Shown here: piece after piece, positions 41,043 through 50,711 of the stretch
How positions within the stretch are numbered: the stretch's first letter is position 1
How the letters are laid out: each line of letters begins with the position of its first letter
Source: an uncultured Bacteroidales bacterium
GTDB lineage: Bacteria > Bacteroidota > Bacteroidia > Bacteroidales > UBA932
Length of the DNA stretch: 64,000 nt
Direction: 5' to 3'
NCBI GenBank assembly: GCA_947167015.1
Contig: CAMVGM010000002.1
Location: 52,420 to 116,419, forward strand
Notes under the pieces: generated by a model
The model's input: only the letters and a program-made list of their open reading frames with translations
Database searches by the model: none
What the model was told of the DNA's origin: nothing
Position numbers and translations under genes: made by a program

Positions 41043-42935
41043 ATGTCACACGAGCATCATCATCACGAACACGGACACGACGACGAGATCCGCGAAAACA
41101 TCATCCGCATCGTCCTTTCGGCCGTTTTGCTGGCCGCAGCCGTCCTGGTCGAACGCCATACCGCCTGGGCCACCTGGCAATACCTCCTCCTTTACCTGGT
41201 CCCCTATCTCGTCGCCGGGTGGGACACGCTCCGGGAAGCCGGGGAGGCCATCCTGCACGGCGAGGCCCTCGACGAGAACTTCCTGATGGCCGTCGCCACC
41301 CTGGGCGCCCTGGGCATCGGTTTCCTGCCGGAGGCGGAGCCCCAGTTCCCCGAAGCCGTCTTCGTGATGCTGTTCTTCCGGATCGGAGAACTCTTCGAAG
41401 GCATCGCGGAAGGCCGCTCGCGCCGTTCGGTCGCCCATCTGATGGACATCCGCCCGGACACGGCGCGCGTGGAACGGGACGGAGAACTGCAGACGGTCGC
41501 CCCGGAGTCGGTTTCTCCCGGTGAGGTCGTGCTAGTCCGCCCGGGCGAACGGATTCCGATGGACGGCATCGTCCTGGAAGGCAGTTCTTCCTTGGACACG
41601 GTGGCGCTCACGGGCGAAAGCGTGCCGCGCAGCGTCACGGTGGGCGAAGAGGTTCTCTCCGGCTGCGTCAACCTCAGCGGCGTGCTGCGCATCCGCACCA
41701 CCCGGCCCTTCGGCGAGTCCACCGCCTCCCGCATCCTCGAACTGGTGGAGCACGCCGCGGAAAGCAAGTCGCACAGCGAGCGCTTCATCACGCGCTTCGC
41801 CCGCATCTATACGCCCGTCGTGGTCGGACTGGCCGTGCTGCTCGCCCTCGTCCCGCCGCTCCTGCTGGGCGGCGCCTGGGCGGACTGGATCTACCGGGCG
41901 CTGATGTTCCTGGTGGTCTCCTGCCCCTGCGCGCTGGTCATCAGCATTCCGCTGACCTTCTTCGGCGGCATCGGAGGCGCCTCCCGCCGCGGCATCCTCG
42001 TCAAGGGAGCAGCCTGGCTGGACACCCTCGCCCGCGTACGGACCGTCGTCTTCGACAAGACCGGGACCCTGACCGAAGGCGTCTTCGCCGTGACGGCCGT
42101 GCATCCCGACAAGCTGGACGCCCAGGAACTGCTCCACCTCGCCGCGCACGTTGAAAGGCATTCCACCCACCCCATCGCCGCCGCGCTGCTGCAGGCCTAC
42201 CCTGACGAGCAGGACGGCTGCCGCGTGGAGGACATCCGGGAGTTTGCCGGACTGGGCCTGACCGCCGTCGTGGAAGGCCGGACCGTCGCCGTGGGCAACG
42301 GCGGCCTGATGGACCGGGTGGGCGCCGCCTGGCACCCCTGCCACCAGACGGGCACCATCGTCCACGTGGCCGTGGACGGGGACTATGCCGGACACGTCGT
42401 CATTTCCGACCGCGTGAAGGAAGACGCCGCGCAGGCCGTTTCCCGGCTGCACGCCGCGGGCATACGCAAGACGGTGATGCTGACCGGGGACCTGGAAGAA
42501 GTCGCCGCGGCCGTCGCGGAAACGACCGGCATCGACGAGTACCACGCCGGCCTGCTGCCCGCGGACAAGGTCGCACGCGTCGAGGCGCTGCTGCCGGAAG
42601 GGACGCTCGCTTTCGTCGGGGACGGCATCAACGACGCCCCGGTGCTCGCCCGCGCCGACCTGGGCATCGCCATGGGCGCGCTTGGGTCCGATGCCGCCAT
42701 CGAAGCCGCCGACGTGGTGCTGATGGACGACAAGCCTTCCAAGATCGCCGACGCCGTGCTGGGCGCCCGCCGCACCCTGCGCATCGCCCGCCAGAACATC
42801 ATCCTCGCCATCGGCATCAAGTTGGCCGTATTGGTGCTCGCCGCCTGCGGAGTGGCCACGATGTGGATGGCCGTGTTCGCCGATGTCGGCGTGACGGTGC
42901 TCGCCGTGCTTAATGCGATGCGTGCATTGCGATAG
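41043..42935 (+). CDS. Zn/Cd/Pb-type P1B ATPase with His-rich N-terminus
   Basis: The N-terminus MSHEHHHHEHGHDDE is a metal-binding tail; the usual HMA domain is absent. The core has TGES, the CPC metal site in TM6 (C294-P-C296), the phosphorylation motif DKTGTLTEG (D338), the HP motif in THPIAAALL and GDGINDAPVLARAD. Together these place it in the P1B-2 zinc/cadmium export group. The start at 41043 is supported by the -7 box and the His-rich tail. A short CDF transporter two genes downstream gives a metal-efflux context. Confidence 0.9.
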   Translation: MSHEHHHHEHGHDDEIRENIIRIVLSAVLLAAAVLVERHTAWATWQYLLLYLVPYLVAGWDTLREAGEAILHGEALDENFLMAVATLGALGIGFLPEAEPQFPEAVFVMLFFRIGELFEGIAEGRSRRSVAHLMDIRPDTARVERDGELQTVAPESVSPGEVVLVRPGERIPMDGIVLEGSSSLDTVALTGESVPRSVTVGEEVLSGCVNLSGVLRIRTTRPFGESTASRILELVEHAAESKSHSERFITRFARIYTPVVVGLAVLLALVPPLLLGGAWADWIYRALMFLVVSCPCALVISIPLTFFGGIGGASRRGILVKGAAWLDTLARVRTVVFDKTGTLTEGVFAVTAVHPDKLDAQELLHLAAHVERHSTHPIAAALLQAYPDEQDGCRVEDIREFAGLGLTAVVEGRTVAVGNGGLMDRVGAAWHPCHQTGTIVHVAVDGDYAGHVVISDRVKEDAAQAVSRLHAAGIRKTVMLTGDLEEVAAAVAETTGIDEYHAGLLPADKVARVEALLPEGTLAFVGDGINDAPVLARADLGIAMGALGSDAAIEAADVVLMDDKPSKIADAVLGARRTLRIARQNIILAIGIKLAVLVLAACGVATMWMAVFADVGVTVLAVLNAMRALR

Positions 42936-42941
42936 TTTTAC

Positions 42942-42949
42942 TATCTTTG
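42942..42949 (+). promoter_or_regulatory. -7 box of the DUF5686 gene
   Basis: TATCTTTG ends 6 nt before the ATG at 42956, so the transcript start and the start codon nearly coincide. No well-spaced -33 element is seen. Confidence 0.45.
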
Positions 42950-42955
42950 CAGGAT

Positions 42956-45526
42956 ATGAGAAAAGCCGTCCTGCTCATCCTCTCCTTCCTGCTTGGAACG
43001 GGCCTGCTGCCCGCCCAGTCGCTCACCCGCGTCCGCGGCACCGTCACCGACGCCGAGACCGGAGAACCGATGCCCTACGTTTCCGTGATCTTCCTCGGGA
43101 CGCGCATCGGCACGATGACCGACGAGCAGGGAGCCTTCTCCCTCGATAACCACCGCGACTATGCCACCGTGAGTTTCCAGATGCTCGGCTACGAGACGCA
43201 GAACGTCCCGGTGCCGGCGGGGAAGGTCACCGAGGGCCTGCAGGTGAAACTGAAGCCCGACGCCTACGGCCTGCAGAGCGCCGTGGTCACCCCGAAGAAA
43301 GGGCGGGACAGCCGCTACCGGCGCCGCGACAACCCGGCCGTGGAACTCGTCCGGAACGTCATCGCCCACAAGGAGGAGAACCACGTCCGCTCCCTGGAGC
43401 GCTACAAATCAGCCGATTACGACAAGTTGATCCTGTCCCTGGACGATTTCAACGTGGACTTCGACAGCAGCCGCTTCTGGCGCCGCTTCCCCTTCTTCGA
43501 GAAATACGTGGACACCGCCCAGTTCAAGAACACCCCGGTGCTGACCGTCTCGCTGCGCGAGCAGGAGGAGCAGACCTACTACCACCGCCAGCCCCCCAAG
43601 ACGCGTACTTACGTAGTGCGCCGGCGCCTGCTGGGCTTCGCCGAGATGCTGGACAAGGGCGGCATCGGCGCCAACATCGAGGCCATCTTCGCGGATTCCG
43701 ACATCTTCGACGAGAACATGGACGTGATGCTGAACCGCTTCATCAGCCCGATCAACTCCACGTTGGCGACCACCTTCTACAAATACTACATCTCCGACAC
43801 CCTGTACGTGGAGGGCACGAAGTGCATCGACCTGACCTTCGTTCCCGCCAACAACCGGAGTTTCGGCTTCACGGGGCATCTGTTCGTCGTGGCGGACAGC
43901 ACCTATGCCATCAAGCGCTACAGCCTCGGCATCCCGGCCCGGATCAACCTCAACTACGTGAGCGAACTCGCCATCGAGGAGAATTTCGAGCGCATGCCCT
44001 CCGGCGTGTGGGCGTCCACGGAGAAGAACACCTACGCCCGCTTCTACATCTTCAAGTGGCTGCAGCAGCTCTATGCGCACCGCAAGGTCCTGCACCACGA
44101 ATACGAGTTCTCGGAAGCCGCCGCCGCGATGCCGGACACGCTGGAAACCCACCCCGACCGGCTGGTGTACAACCCGGACTGGTGGCGTCCGGACGAGTAC
44201 TGGACCGACGTCCGTCCGGTCCCCCTCTCCCCCAAGGAAAGGGTCCTGGACAGCCTGAAGGTCGAAGTGAGGCGGGAGCCGCGCCTGAGCGACGCCATCG
44301 ACGCCGTCGAGACGCTCAGCACCGAGTTCATGCCCACCGCGCGGGACCGCAGCGCGAGCCGCTGGGACTACGGCCCGCTGTCCAGCGTCATCCACTACAA
44401 CCCCACCGAGGGCCTGCGCCTGCGCATCGGCGGCATGACCACGGCCAATCTCAACCCGCAGAATTTCCTGAGCGCCTACGCCGCGTTCGGCTTCAAGGAC
44501 AAACGGCTCAAGTACGACCTGACCTACGTCCACACCTTCACGCCCAAGGACTACCATCCCTTCGAGCCGCTCCGCAACAACCTCAGCTTGAAGTACCGCT
44601 ACGACCTGGAGGCGCCCGGGCAGAGTTTCTCCCTGATGGACCGCGACCATTTCATGATGAGCACCATCACGCCGGTGCCGCTCCAGTACGTGCGGAGCCT
44701 GCAGCTGCGCTATGAGCGGGAATGGATCTCGCGGCTCGGTTTCGACACGCAGCTCCGCCTGGACCGCGTGGAGCCGGCCGGCACCCTCGCCTATCTCCGC
44801 TACGACGCCGCCGGGGCCCTGGAGCCCGTACAGCGCTACGACGACCTCAGCTGGACCACGCGGCTGCGCTTCGCCCCGGGCGAGCCCCTGTATTCCAACC
44901 GGCTGGGCAAGGAGTCGCCGCTCACCCTGACCAAGGACGCCCCGATCCTGAGCCTCACCCACACCTTCGGCCGCTTCGACCACACGTTCACCTACAACCG
45001 CACCGACTTCTCCGTCCAGAAGCGCCTGTGGCTGTCCGCCTTCGGCCATATCGACGCCGCGCTGCAGGCCGGCATCGTGTGGAACCGCGTCCCGCTGCCC
45101 AAGCTCTATTCGCCCAACGCCAACCTGTCCTTCCTGCTGCACAACGACGCGTTCAACCTGATGTCCCCGATGGAGTTCGTGATGGACCGCTACGCCGAAT
45201 TCTCCGCCACCTACTACCTCAAGGGCTGGATCCTGAACCGCATCCCGCTCATCAACCGGCTCGGCCTGCGGGAGGTGGTATCCTTCCGCGCCATCGCCGG
45301 TTCGCTCTCGGACAAGAACAACCCGCTCAAGGACGGCGCCGGGCTATACGCCTTCCCCGAAGGCACGCACCTGCTGGGCAAGACCCCCTATATGGAATAT
45401 ACGGTGGGCCTGGAAAACATTTTCAACATCCTCCGGGTGGACTACGTCCGCCGGATCAGTTATACGGACTGGATTCCCGACGACATGAAGCAGGGTTTCA
45501 AGGTTTCCATCCACATCACCATGTAA
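42956..45526 (+). CDS. DUF5686 outer-membrane protein with carboxypeptidase-like N-terminal domain
   Basis: A signal peptide (to about residue 20) is followed by a CarboxypepD_reg-like domain (VRGTVTDAETGEPMPYVSVIF, MLGYETQNV) and about 740 residues of DUF5686: FFEKYVDTAQFKNTPVLTVS, then many amphipathic strands ending GFKVSIHITM. The composition and alternation are those of an outer-membrane barrel. It lacks a TonB plug. Function is not established for the family. It starts 20 nt after the ATPase stop and is followed 6 nt later by the CDF gene. Confidence 0.8.
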   Translation: MRKAVLLILSFLLGTGLLPAQSLTRVRGTVTDAETGEPMPYVSVIFLGTRIGTMTDEQGAFSLDNHRDYATVSFQMLGYETQNVPVPAGKVTEGLQVKLKPDAYGLQSAVVTPKKGRDSRYRRRDNPAVELVRNVIAHKEENHVRSLERYKSADYDKLILSLDDFNVDFDSSRFWRRFPFFEKYVDTAQFKNTPVLTVSLREQEEQTYYHRQPPKTRTYVVRRRLLGFAEMLDKGGIGANIEAIFADSDIFDENMDVMLNRFISPINSTLATTFYKYYISDTLYVEGTKCIDLTFVPANNRSFGFTGHLFVVADSTYAIKRYSLGIPARINLNYVSELAIEENFERMPSGVWASTEKNTYARFYIFKWLQQLYAHRKVLHHEYEFSEAAAAMPDTLETHPDRLVYNPDWWRPDEYWTDVRPVPLSPKERVLDSLKVEVRREPRLSDAIDAVETLSTEFMPTARDRSASRWDYGPLSSVIHYNPTEGLRLRIGGMTTANLNPQNFLSAYAAFGFKDKRLKYDLTYVHTFTPKDYHPFEPLRNNLSLKYRYDLEAPGQSFSLMDRDHFMMSTITPVPLQYVRSLQLRYEREWISRLGFDTQLRLDRVEPAGTLAYLRYDAAGALEPVQRYDDLSWTTRLRFAPGEPLYSNRLGKESPLTLTKDAPILSLTHTFGRFDHTFTYNRTDFSVQKRLWLSAFGHIDAALQAGIVWNRVPLPKLYSPNANLSFLLHNDAFNLMSPMEFVMDRYAEFSATYYLKGWILNRIPLINRLGLREVVSFRAIAGSLSDKNNPLKDGAGLYAFPEGTHLLGKTPYMEYTVGLENIFNILRVDYVRRISYTDWIPDDMKQGFKVSIHITM

Positions 45527-45532
45527 ATTCTT

Positions 45533-46132
45533 ATGGAAGAAAAAAGGCTCGACAGGGCATATCTCGTATCCATCGCGCTCAATGCCGGTTTCGTGATCCT
45601 CGAGGTCGTGGTCGCCCTCATATTCCGTTCCCTCGGCCTGCTCTCCGATGCAGGCCATAAACTGATCGACGTCTTCGCGCTGGTCATCGCCCTGGTAGGC
45701 TTCCGGCTCGCCCGGCGGCAGGACGGCAGGGACTACGGCCGCATCTCCGCCGGCATCGCCCTGGTCAACGCGCTGATCCTGCTGGTCGCCGTGGTCATCA
45801 TCATCTGCGAAAGCATCGGGAAGTTCTCCTCGCCCGAACCCGTCAACGGGGCGGCCATTTCCTGGACCGCGGGCGTGGGCATCCTGGTCAGCGGCCTGAG
45901 CGCCTGGCTGCTGATGCGCCACCGGGAGGACATCAACACCCGCGCCGCCTTCCTGCACATGGCCACGGATTCGCTCCTGTCCCTGGGCGTAGTCATCTCC
46001 GGCATTGTCATCAGCCTGACGGGCCTGCACGTCATCGATCCCGTCGTGAGCCTGGTCATCGCCGCCGTCATCCTCTTCAATACGGTCCGCCTCCTCCGCG
46101 ACGCCCTCCGTACTCTCCTGAAGAAACAGTAA
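45533..46132 (+). CDS. Short cation diffusion facilitator (CDF) transporter
   Basis: Six TM helices fill the 199 residues. The two zinc-site motifs are present: SDAGHKLIDVFALV in TM2 and LHMATDSLLSLGVV in TM5, each HxxxD. The usual cytoplasmic C-terminal domain of about 80-90 residues is missing; the chain stops after RLLRDALRTLLKKQ and there is no remnant downstream, where a palindromic terminator follows at once. Export of zinc or a related metal is expected. Proximity to the P1B ATPase supports metal homeostasis. Confidence 0.8.
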   Translation: MEEKRLDRAYLVSIALNAGFVILEVVVALIFRSLGLLSDAGHKLIDVFALVIALVGFRLARRQDGRDYGRISAGIALVNALILLVAVVIIICESIGKFSSPEPVNGAAISWTAGVGILVSGLSAWLLMRHREDINTRAAFLHMATDSLLSLGVVISGIVISLTGLHVIDPVVSLVIAAVILFNTVRLLRDALRTLLKKQ

Positions 46133-46154
46133 GCGGGCAGGCCTGCCCGCTTAC
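46129..46154. terminator. Bidirectional palindromic terminator
   Basis: A perfect 26-nt palindrome (GTAAGCGGGCAGG and its complement) sits between two convergent genes and includes the CDF stop codon. No T-run is present. Confidence 0.6.
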
Positions 46155-46160
46155 AACCAG

Positions 46161-46556
46161 TTAGACACCGTGGCGTTCACGCCACTGGCGCGGGGTGAGG
46201 CGGACCACTTCCGTGAACTGACGTTTGAAATTGGACTTGTCGTCGATGCCGACCATCAGGCCGACCGTCGAGACCGGCAGGTCCGGAAACTCCAGCAGGA
46301 GGCTTTTCGCCACGTCGATGCGCAGTTCCTTCCGCCAGCCCAGCAGCGTCTTGCCGGTATGGATGCGCACCCAGATGGAAAGCTGGTCGGGCGGCACGCC
46401 GATATCAGCGGCGATTTCTGTGACACCGGCAATCGGTTTGAGGTATCCCCGGGTCTTTTTCCATTCGTCCACGGCCTCGCCGATACGGAGGTTCCATCCA
46501 TGTTGTTCAGCGGCCGGATTGAAACGCAGGAGTTTTAGATTCAAGAGTTTTTTCAT
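46161..46556 (-). CDS. Minimal AraC-type DNA-binding protein
   Basis: The 131-residue protein consists largely of one AraC C-terminal domain: a first helix-turn-helix around ITEIAADIGVPPDQLSIWVRIHTGKTLLGW and a second around VSTVGLMVGIDDKSNFKRQFTEVVRLTPRQW. No ligand-binding N-terminal domain is present. The start at 46556 is preferred; upstream codons to 46598 overlap the ffh promoter. Its target is unknown. Confidence 0.7.
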   Translation of the reverse strand: MKKLLNLKLLRFNPAAEQHGWNLRIGEAVDEWKKTRGYLKPIAGVTEIAADIGVPPDQLSIWVRIHTGKTLLGWRKELRIDVAKSLLLEFPDLPVSTVGLMVGIDDKSNFKRQFTEVVRLTPRQWRERHGV

Positions 46557-46581
46557 ATCGTTAAGTGTTAAATTAAATGTG

Positions 46582-46589
46582 TATCTTTG
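46582..46589 (+). promoter_or_regulatory. -7 box of ffh
   Basis: TATCTTTG followed by C, 24 nt before the ffh ATG. It lies in the short gap to the divergent AraC-type gene. Confidence 0.5.
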
Positions 46590-46613
46590 CTTCCTCAAAA
46601 AATCACCAGTACC

Positions 46614-47936
46614 ATGTTTGATAACTTAAGCGATCGTTTGGAAAGGTCCTTCAAGATCCTGAAGGGCGAAGGGAAGATCACCGAAGTCAACATAGCGGAA
46701 ACCATCAAGGAAATCCGCCGGGCGCTGCTCGACGCGGACGTTTCCTACAAGGTCGCCAAGGACTTCTGCGACCGGGTCAAGACGAAGGCGATGGGCACGG
46801 GCGTGCTGACGGCCGTGAAGCCGCAGCAGATGATGGTCAAGATCGTCCACGACGAACTGGCCGCCTTCATGGGCTCCGAACACGCGGAAGTCAAGCTCAA
46901 GGGTTCTCCCGCCGTGGTACTCGTCGCGGGTCTGAACGGCTCCGGTAAGACTACCTTCAGCGGCAAGCTGGCCCTGTACGTCAAGAGCAAGCGCGGCATG
47001 CGCGTCCTGCTCGCCGCCTGCGACACCTTCCGCCCCGCCGCCATCGACCAGCTCCGGACCCTCGGGAACCAGATCGGCGTGGAAGTGTATGCGGAAGACG
47101 GACAGAAAGATCCCGTCGTCGTGGCGAACAACGCCATCCAGTACGCCCGCAGGCAGGGTTACAGCGTCGTCATCGTAGATACGGCCGGCCGCCTGACGGT
47201 GGACCAGGAACTGATGGAAGAGATCGCGACCCTGCACAAGGCCGTCTCCCCTACCGAGACCCTCTTCGTCGTGGACGCGATGACCGGCCAGGACGCCGTC
47301 GAATCCGCCAAGGCCTTCAACGAAGCCATCGACTACGACGGCGTGGTGCTCACCAAGATGGACGGTGACACCCGCGGAGGTGCCGCGCTCTCGATCAAGG
47401 CCGTCACCGGCAAACCCATCAAGTTCGTCAGCACGGGCGAAAAGCTGGAGGCGCTCGACATCTTCTACCCCGCCCGCGTGGCGGACCGCATCCTCGGCAT
47501 GGGCGACGTGGTTTCGCTCGTGGAAAAGGCGCAGGAGCAGTATGACGAGAAGGAAGCACGGGCCCTCAAGAAGAAGATCGCACATAACCAGTTCACGCTC
47601 AACGATTACTACAACCAGATACAGCAGGTCCAGAAGATGGGAAACATGAAGGACCTGGCCGGCATGCTTCCCGGGATGGACAAGGCGCTCAAAGACGTAG
47701 ACATTCCCGACGACGCCTTCAAGCCTACCGAAGCCATCATCCGTTCGATGACGCCTTATGAGCGGGAGCACCCCGAATGTCTCAACGGATCCCGCCGCAG
47801 CCGCATCGCCAAGGGTTCCGGCACGACGCTCGCGGACGTGAACAAACTCATCAAGCAGTTCGAACAGACGAGAAAGATGATGAAGATGGCCGTTGACGGC
47901 TCGCTTCAGCAGCGCCTGAAAGCCTTCAGGCGATAA
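46614..47936 (+). CDS. ffh: Signal recognition particle protein Ffh
   Basis: The SRP54 GTPase delivers nascent membrane proteins to FtsY. Order: N domain (1-90, FDNLSDRLERSFK), then G domain with GLNGSGKTTFSGKLA, DTFRPAAIDQLR, DTAGRL and TKMDGDTRGG. The methionine-rich M domain (about 300-440) contains GNMKDLAGMLPGM and RIAKGSGTTLADVNKLIKQF. The start at 46614 begins precisely at the N domain. It converges with the 5'-nucleotidase gene with a 1-nt gap. Confidence 0.96.
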   Translation: MFDNLSDRLERSFKILKGEGKITEVNIAETIKEIRRALLDADVSYKVAKDFCDRVKTKAMGTGVLTAVKPQQMMVKIVHDELAAFMGSEHAEVKLKGSPAVVLVAGLNGSGKTTFSGKLALYVKSKRGMRVLLAACDTFRPAAIDQLRTLGNQIGVEVYAEDGQKDPVVVANNAIQYARRQGYSVVIVDTAGRLTVDQELMEEIATLHKAVSPTETLFVVDAMTGQDAVESAKAFNEAIDYDGVVLTKMDGDTRGGAALSIKAVTGKPIKFVSTGEKLEALDIFYPARVADRILGMGDVVSLVEKAQEQYDEKEARALKKKIAHNQFTLNDYYNQIQQVQKMGNMKDLAGMLPGMDKALKDVDIPDDAFKPTEAIIRSMTPYEREHPECLNGSRRSRIAKGSGTTLADVNKLIKQFEQTRKMMKMAVDGSLQQRLKAFRR

Positions 47937-47937
47937 A

Positions 47938-49653
47938 TCAGAACAGCAGGTCCATATCCGCAGCCATCTTCGGCGCGACGACTTTTTCGGGCACGAAGTG
48001 CCATTCGCCGATGACGGAGCGGTCTCCGATCAGCGCGGGATCCACGGTCCCGTGCTTTTTTATGAACTGATAGACCATCTCGCGGATTTCGGGATAGCGG
48101 GCCACGATGCGGCCGTCCGTCTCATCCTTCGGGATGCCCGCTCCCTCGATGAGGCTGTTCCCGCCGCCGTTGGCGCGGTAGGAGGTCATCGCCACGTTGT
48201 ACCAGCCGTCCGGGTCGAAGGCCGAGCCGTCGGCGAGGGACTTCACCTTCACGCGGCTGCCCGCGGGACGGGTCACGTCCACGGTATAGACCAGGCCCCC
48301 GGCCGAATCGAAGTTGTAACTCCGGTTCACGAACGACCAGCGGGGGCTGCTCGTACGCGCATCCGGGCTGTCCGCGATCTGCAAGATATGCGCGCCGGGC
48401 GTACGGATCCAGTGGTCATAGGAATATTCGAGGAAGTTGACGATCTCCGAGCCCTTCATCTTCACGACAAAGAGCTGGTTTTCAAACGGATAGATCGTAA
48501 ACATATCATTGTAGATCACCTCGCCGGACTTGACGGTGCCGTTGAAGGTGAGCGGCGCAGCGAAGGAAAGCTGCGCCTCGGGGACGCCAAGCTGGACGGT
48601 GTGCAGCAAGTTGAGGTAATCGCACATGCCGGCATAGGCATCGCGCGTACGGAGTTCCATCGCCAGCTGCCCGACGGGCTGCCGCGTGAAGTCCCTGACC
48701 TTCCCGAAAGCGGAAAGGAAACGCTCTTCCATCGCCCCGTCCACCCGGGACTTGTCCATCCGGACGGTTTCCCCGCGGACGGTTTTCCCGGTCTGCTTCC
48801 CCTTCGTAACCACGGCATGTCCCACGTTGCCCGCCCGGGCACCGCCGTTGATCAGCCAGGTTCCGTCCTTCTCCTTGACGAAAGGACGGTGGTCGTGGGA
48901 GCAAACGAGCACGTCCACGCCCTGCAGGCTCTCCAGCAGGTCCAGTCCCTGGCTCTCCAGGCTGGCCCCGTCGCCCTCGCCGGTGCCGGAATGCGTCAGC
49001 ACCACGACCACGTCGGGCTTCTCCTTCGCGCGGACGCGGTCCACCCACTCCTGCGCGCAGGGAATCAGCGACTTGAACTCGATGCCGCGCCAGATGGGTT
49101 CCGACAGCCAAGCCTTCATGTTCGGGTTGGTGAAACCGATCACGGCCACCTTCATCCCTCCGCGGCGGAAGACCTTGTAGGGCGCGAAATAGGGCTCCCC
49201 GTCGGAGGTCCGGACCGCGTTCGCCGCCAAGAAGGGAATGCCGTGGGCGGCCAGCTGCGCGTCCACCTTGTCATAGACGGGATGGCCGGTCTCGATGTCG
49301 TGGTTGCCGACGGCGACGGCGTCATACCCCATATAGGAAACGATCTGCGAGAAGAGGTGTTCGCCGAGCGTGTCCACGTAATTGTAATAATAGGCGGCGT
49401 TGTCGCCCTGCAGGCAGTCTCCCGCATCGAGGAGCAGCACGTTCTTCGGCCCGACGGCACTGCGCAGGCTGTCCACCCAGGCCGCGACGGACATCAGGCT
49501 GGTCTTGGTGCCGCCGCCGTCCACGTAGGGCTGGTCGAACCAGGATCCGTGGACGTCACCGGTGGTGACGATATGCAGGGTACGCTCCCCCGGGGAGCAG
49601 GCCGCGGCTGCCAGGACAGCGGCGATCAGAACAGGTATCAGACGGTTTCTCAT
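47938..49653 (-). CDS. 5'-nucleotidase/UDP-sugar hydrolase-type metallophosphatase lipoprotein
   Basis: A lipobox (AAVLAAAACS) precedes a calcineurin-like domain: TTGDVHGSWF, LLDAGDCLQGD, AVGNHDIETG and VCSHDHRPF. A 5'-nucleotidase C-terminal domain follows (about 335-550), with NLLHTVQLG, YPFENQLFVVKMKGSEI and RANGGGNSLIEG. It probably dephosphorylates extracellular nucleotides for nucleoside salvage. The start at 49653 is chosen for the signal peptide; longer upstream codons run into the divergent GSCFA gene. Confidence 0.88.
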   Translation of the reverse strand: MRNRLIPVLIAAVLAAAACSPGERTLHIVTTGDVHGSWFDQPYVDGGGTKTSLMSVAAWVDSLRSAVGPKNVLLLDAGDCLQGDNAAYYYNYVDTLGEHLFSQIVSYMGYDAVAVGNHDIETGHPVYDKVDAQLAAHGIPFLAANAVRTSDGEPYFAPYKVFRRGGMKVAVIGFTNPNMKAWLSEPIWRGIEFKSLIPCAQEWVDRVRAKEKPDVVVVLTHSGTGEGDGASLESQGLDLLESLQGVDVLVCSHDHRPFVKEKDGTWLINGGARAGNVGHAVVTKGKQTGKTVRGETVRMDKSRVDGAMEERFLSAFGKVRDFTRQPVGQLAMELRTRDAYAGMCDYLNLLHTVQLGVPEAQLSFAAPLTFNGTVKSGEVIYNDMFTIYPFENQLFVVKMKGSEIVNFLEYSYDHWIRTPGAHILQIADSPDARTSSPRWSFVNRSYNFDSAGGLVYTVDVTRPAGSRVKVKSLADGSAFDPDGWYNVAMTSYRANGGGNSLIEGAGIPKDETDGRIVARYPEIREMVYQFIKKHGTVDPALIGDRSVIGEWHFVPEKVVAPKMAADMDLLF

Positions 49654-49668
49654 AATGGACAAAAATAC

Positions 49669-49676
49669 TAAATTTG
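49669..49676 (+). promoter_or_regulatory. -7 box of the GSCFA gene
   Basis: TAAATTTG with a TTTC 20 nt upstream (49645-49648). The predicted start falls near 49682, 3 nt before the ATG. Confidence 0.5.
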
Positions 49677-49684
49677 CAGTTAAT

Positions 49685-50629
49685 ATGAAACTGGTCACCG
49701 AAGTATCCTGCCCGCGTCCGGCCGTCCCGATCGGTCTGGACGAGCCCGTCTGCCTGCTGGGCAGCTGCTTCGCCGACGAAATGGCCCGGAAACTGTCCGA
49801 CGCCGGATTCCAGGTGCTCGTGAATCCTTTCGGCACGCTCTACAACCCCGCCTCCCTCGCCGCGGCCGTCGCACGCCTGGACGATCCCGTCCCCTTCCGG
49901 GAGGAGGACTGCGTGCCGCTGGGCGCGGGCGACGGGCGCATCGGGAGTTTCTCGCACCATACTTCTTTCGCCCGGAACACGACCGCGGAGTTCCTGGACG
50001 TGGCGAACGCGAGCCTGGCGGAGGCGGCCGGGGCCTGGAAGCGCTGCGGCACCGTCATCCTCACCCTCGGCACCGCCCGGGTGTGGCGGGCGCTGGAGCG
50101 GCCCGGCCGGCCGGTCGTCGCCAACTGCCTGAAGCGTCCCGCGCGCGAGTTCGCGCACGAACTTCTTTCTGTCGAGGCGTGTGCGCGGCTGCTGCGCGGC
50201 ATCGTGGAGGCGCATCCGGAGAAGCGTTTCATCCTGACCGTCTCGCCCATCCGGCATCTCGGAGAGGGGGCGCACGCGAATACCGTTTCCAAGTCTGTTT
50301 TACACCTTGCCGTCCAAGAAGTCCTTGCCGGCGGGCGGAGTCTTCCAGACGGGGCGGACCGGAATTATTTTCCGGACAGGTTTGCCGGAAAACCAATTCC
50401 GGCTCCGCTTTCCGCCGCCGGCGCAGAGTATTTTCCGGCGTATGAGATCGTGCTGGATGAGTTGCGGGATTACCGGTTCTTTGCCGAGGATCTGGTGCAT
50501 CCTTCTGCGACTGCGGTGCAGATTGTCTGGGAGCGCTTCCGGGACTGTTTCGTCTCCCCTGCCGACCTTTCTCGCATCCTTGACAACGAAAAGGCCGCCC
50601 GCGCCGCCAAACATCGCCCGATTCGCTGA
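49685..50629 (+). CDS. GSCFA-domain protein
   Basis: The family-naming motif appears as LLGSCFADEMARKL near residue 24, followed by NPFGTLYNPASL and a late DLVHPSATAV block holding a conserved Asp-His pair. The arrangement resembles an SGNH-hydrolase triad, so an esterase or acyltransferase activity is plausible but not demonstrated. No signal peptide is seen. The start at 49685 is preferred over an ATG at 49655, which would place the -7 box inside the coding region. Confidence 0.82.
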   Translation: MKLVTEVSCPRPAVPIGLDEPVCLLGSCFADEMARKLSDAGFQVLVNPFGTLYNPASLAAAVARLDDPVPFREEDCVPLGAGDGRIGSFSHHTSFARNTTAEFLDVANASLAEAAGAWKRCGTVILTLGTARVWRALERPGRPVVANCLKRPAREFAHELLSVEACARLLRGIVEAHPEKRFILTVSPIRHLGEGAHANTVSKSVLHLAVQEVLAGGRSLPDGADRNYFPDRFAGKPIPAPLSAAGAEYFPAYEIVLDELRDYRFFAEDLVHPSATAVQIVWERFRDCFVSPADLSRILDNEKAARAAKHRPIR

Positions 50630-50647
50630 TAAAAAAAATCAAAAAAA

Positions 50648-50678
50648 TTTGGAAGTTTGAATTTTTGTCGTACCTTTG
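50648..50678 (+). promoter_or_regulatory. Promoter of the ABC/GntR/DUF2807 operon
   Basis: TTTG at 50648-50651, 19 nt, TACCTTTG at 50671-50678. Transcription would start near 50684, giving a leader of about 28 nt. Confidence 0.7.
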
Positions 50679-50711
50679 TGGTGTGCTATTGAACTAATAC
50701 ACTAAAAAGCG

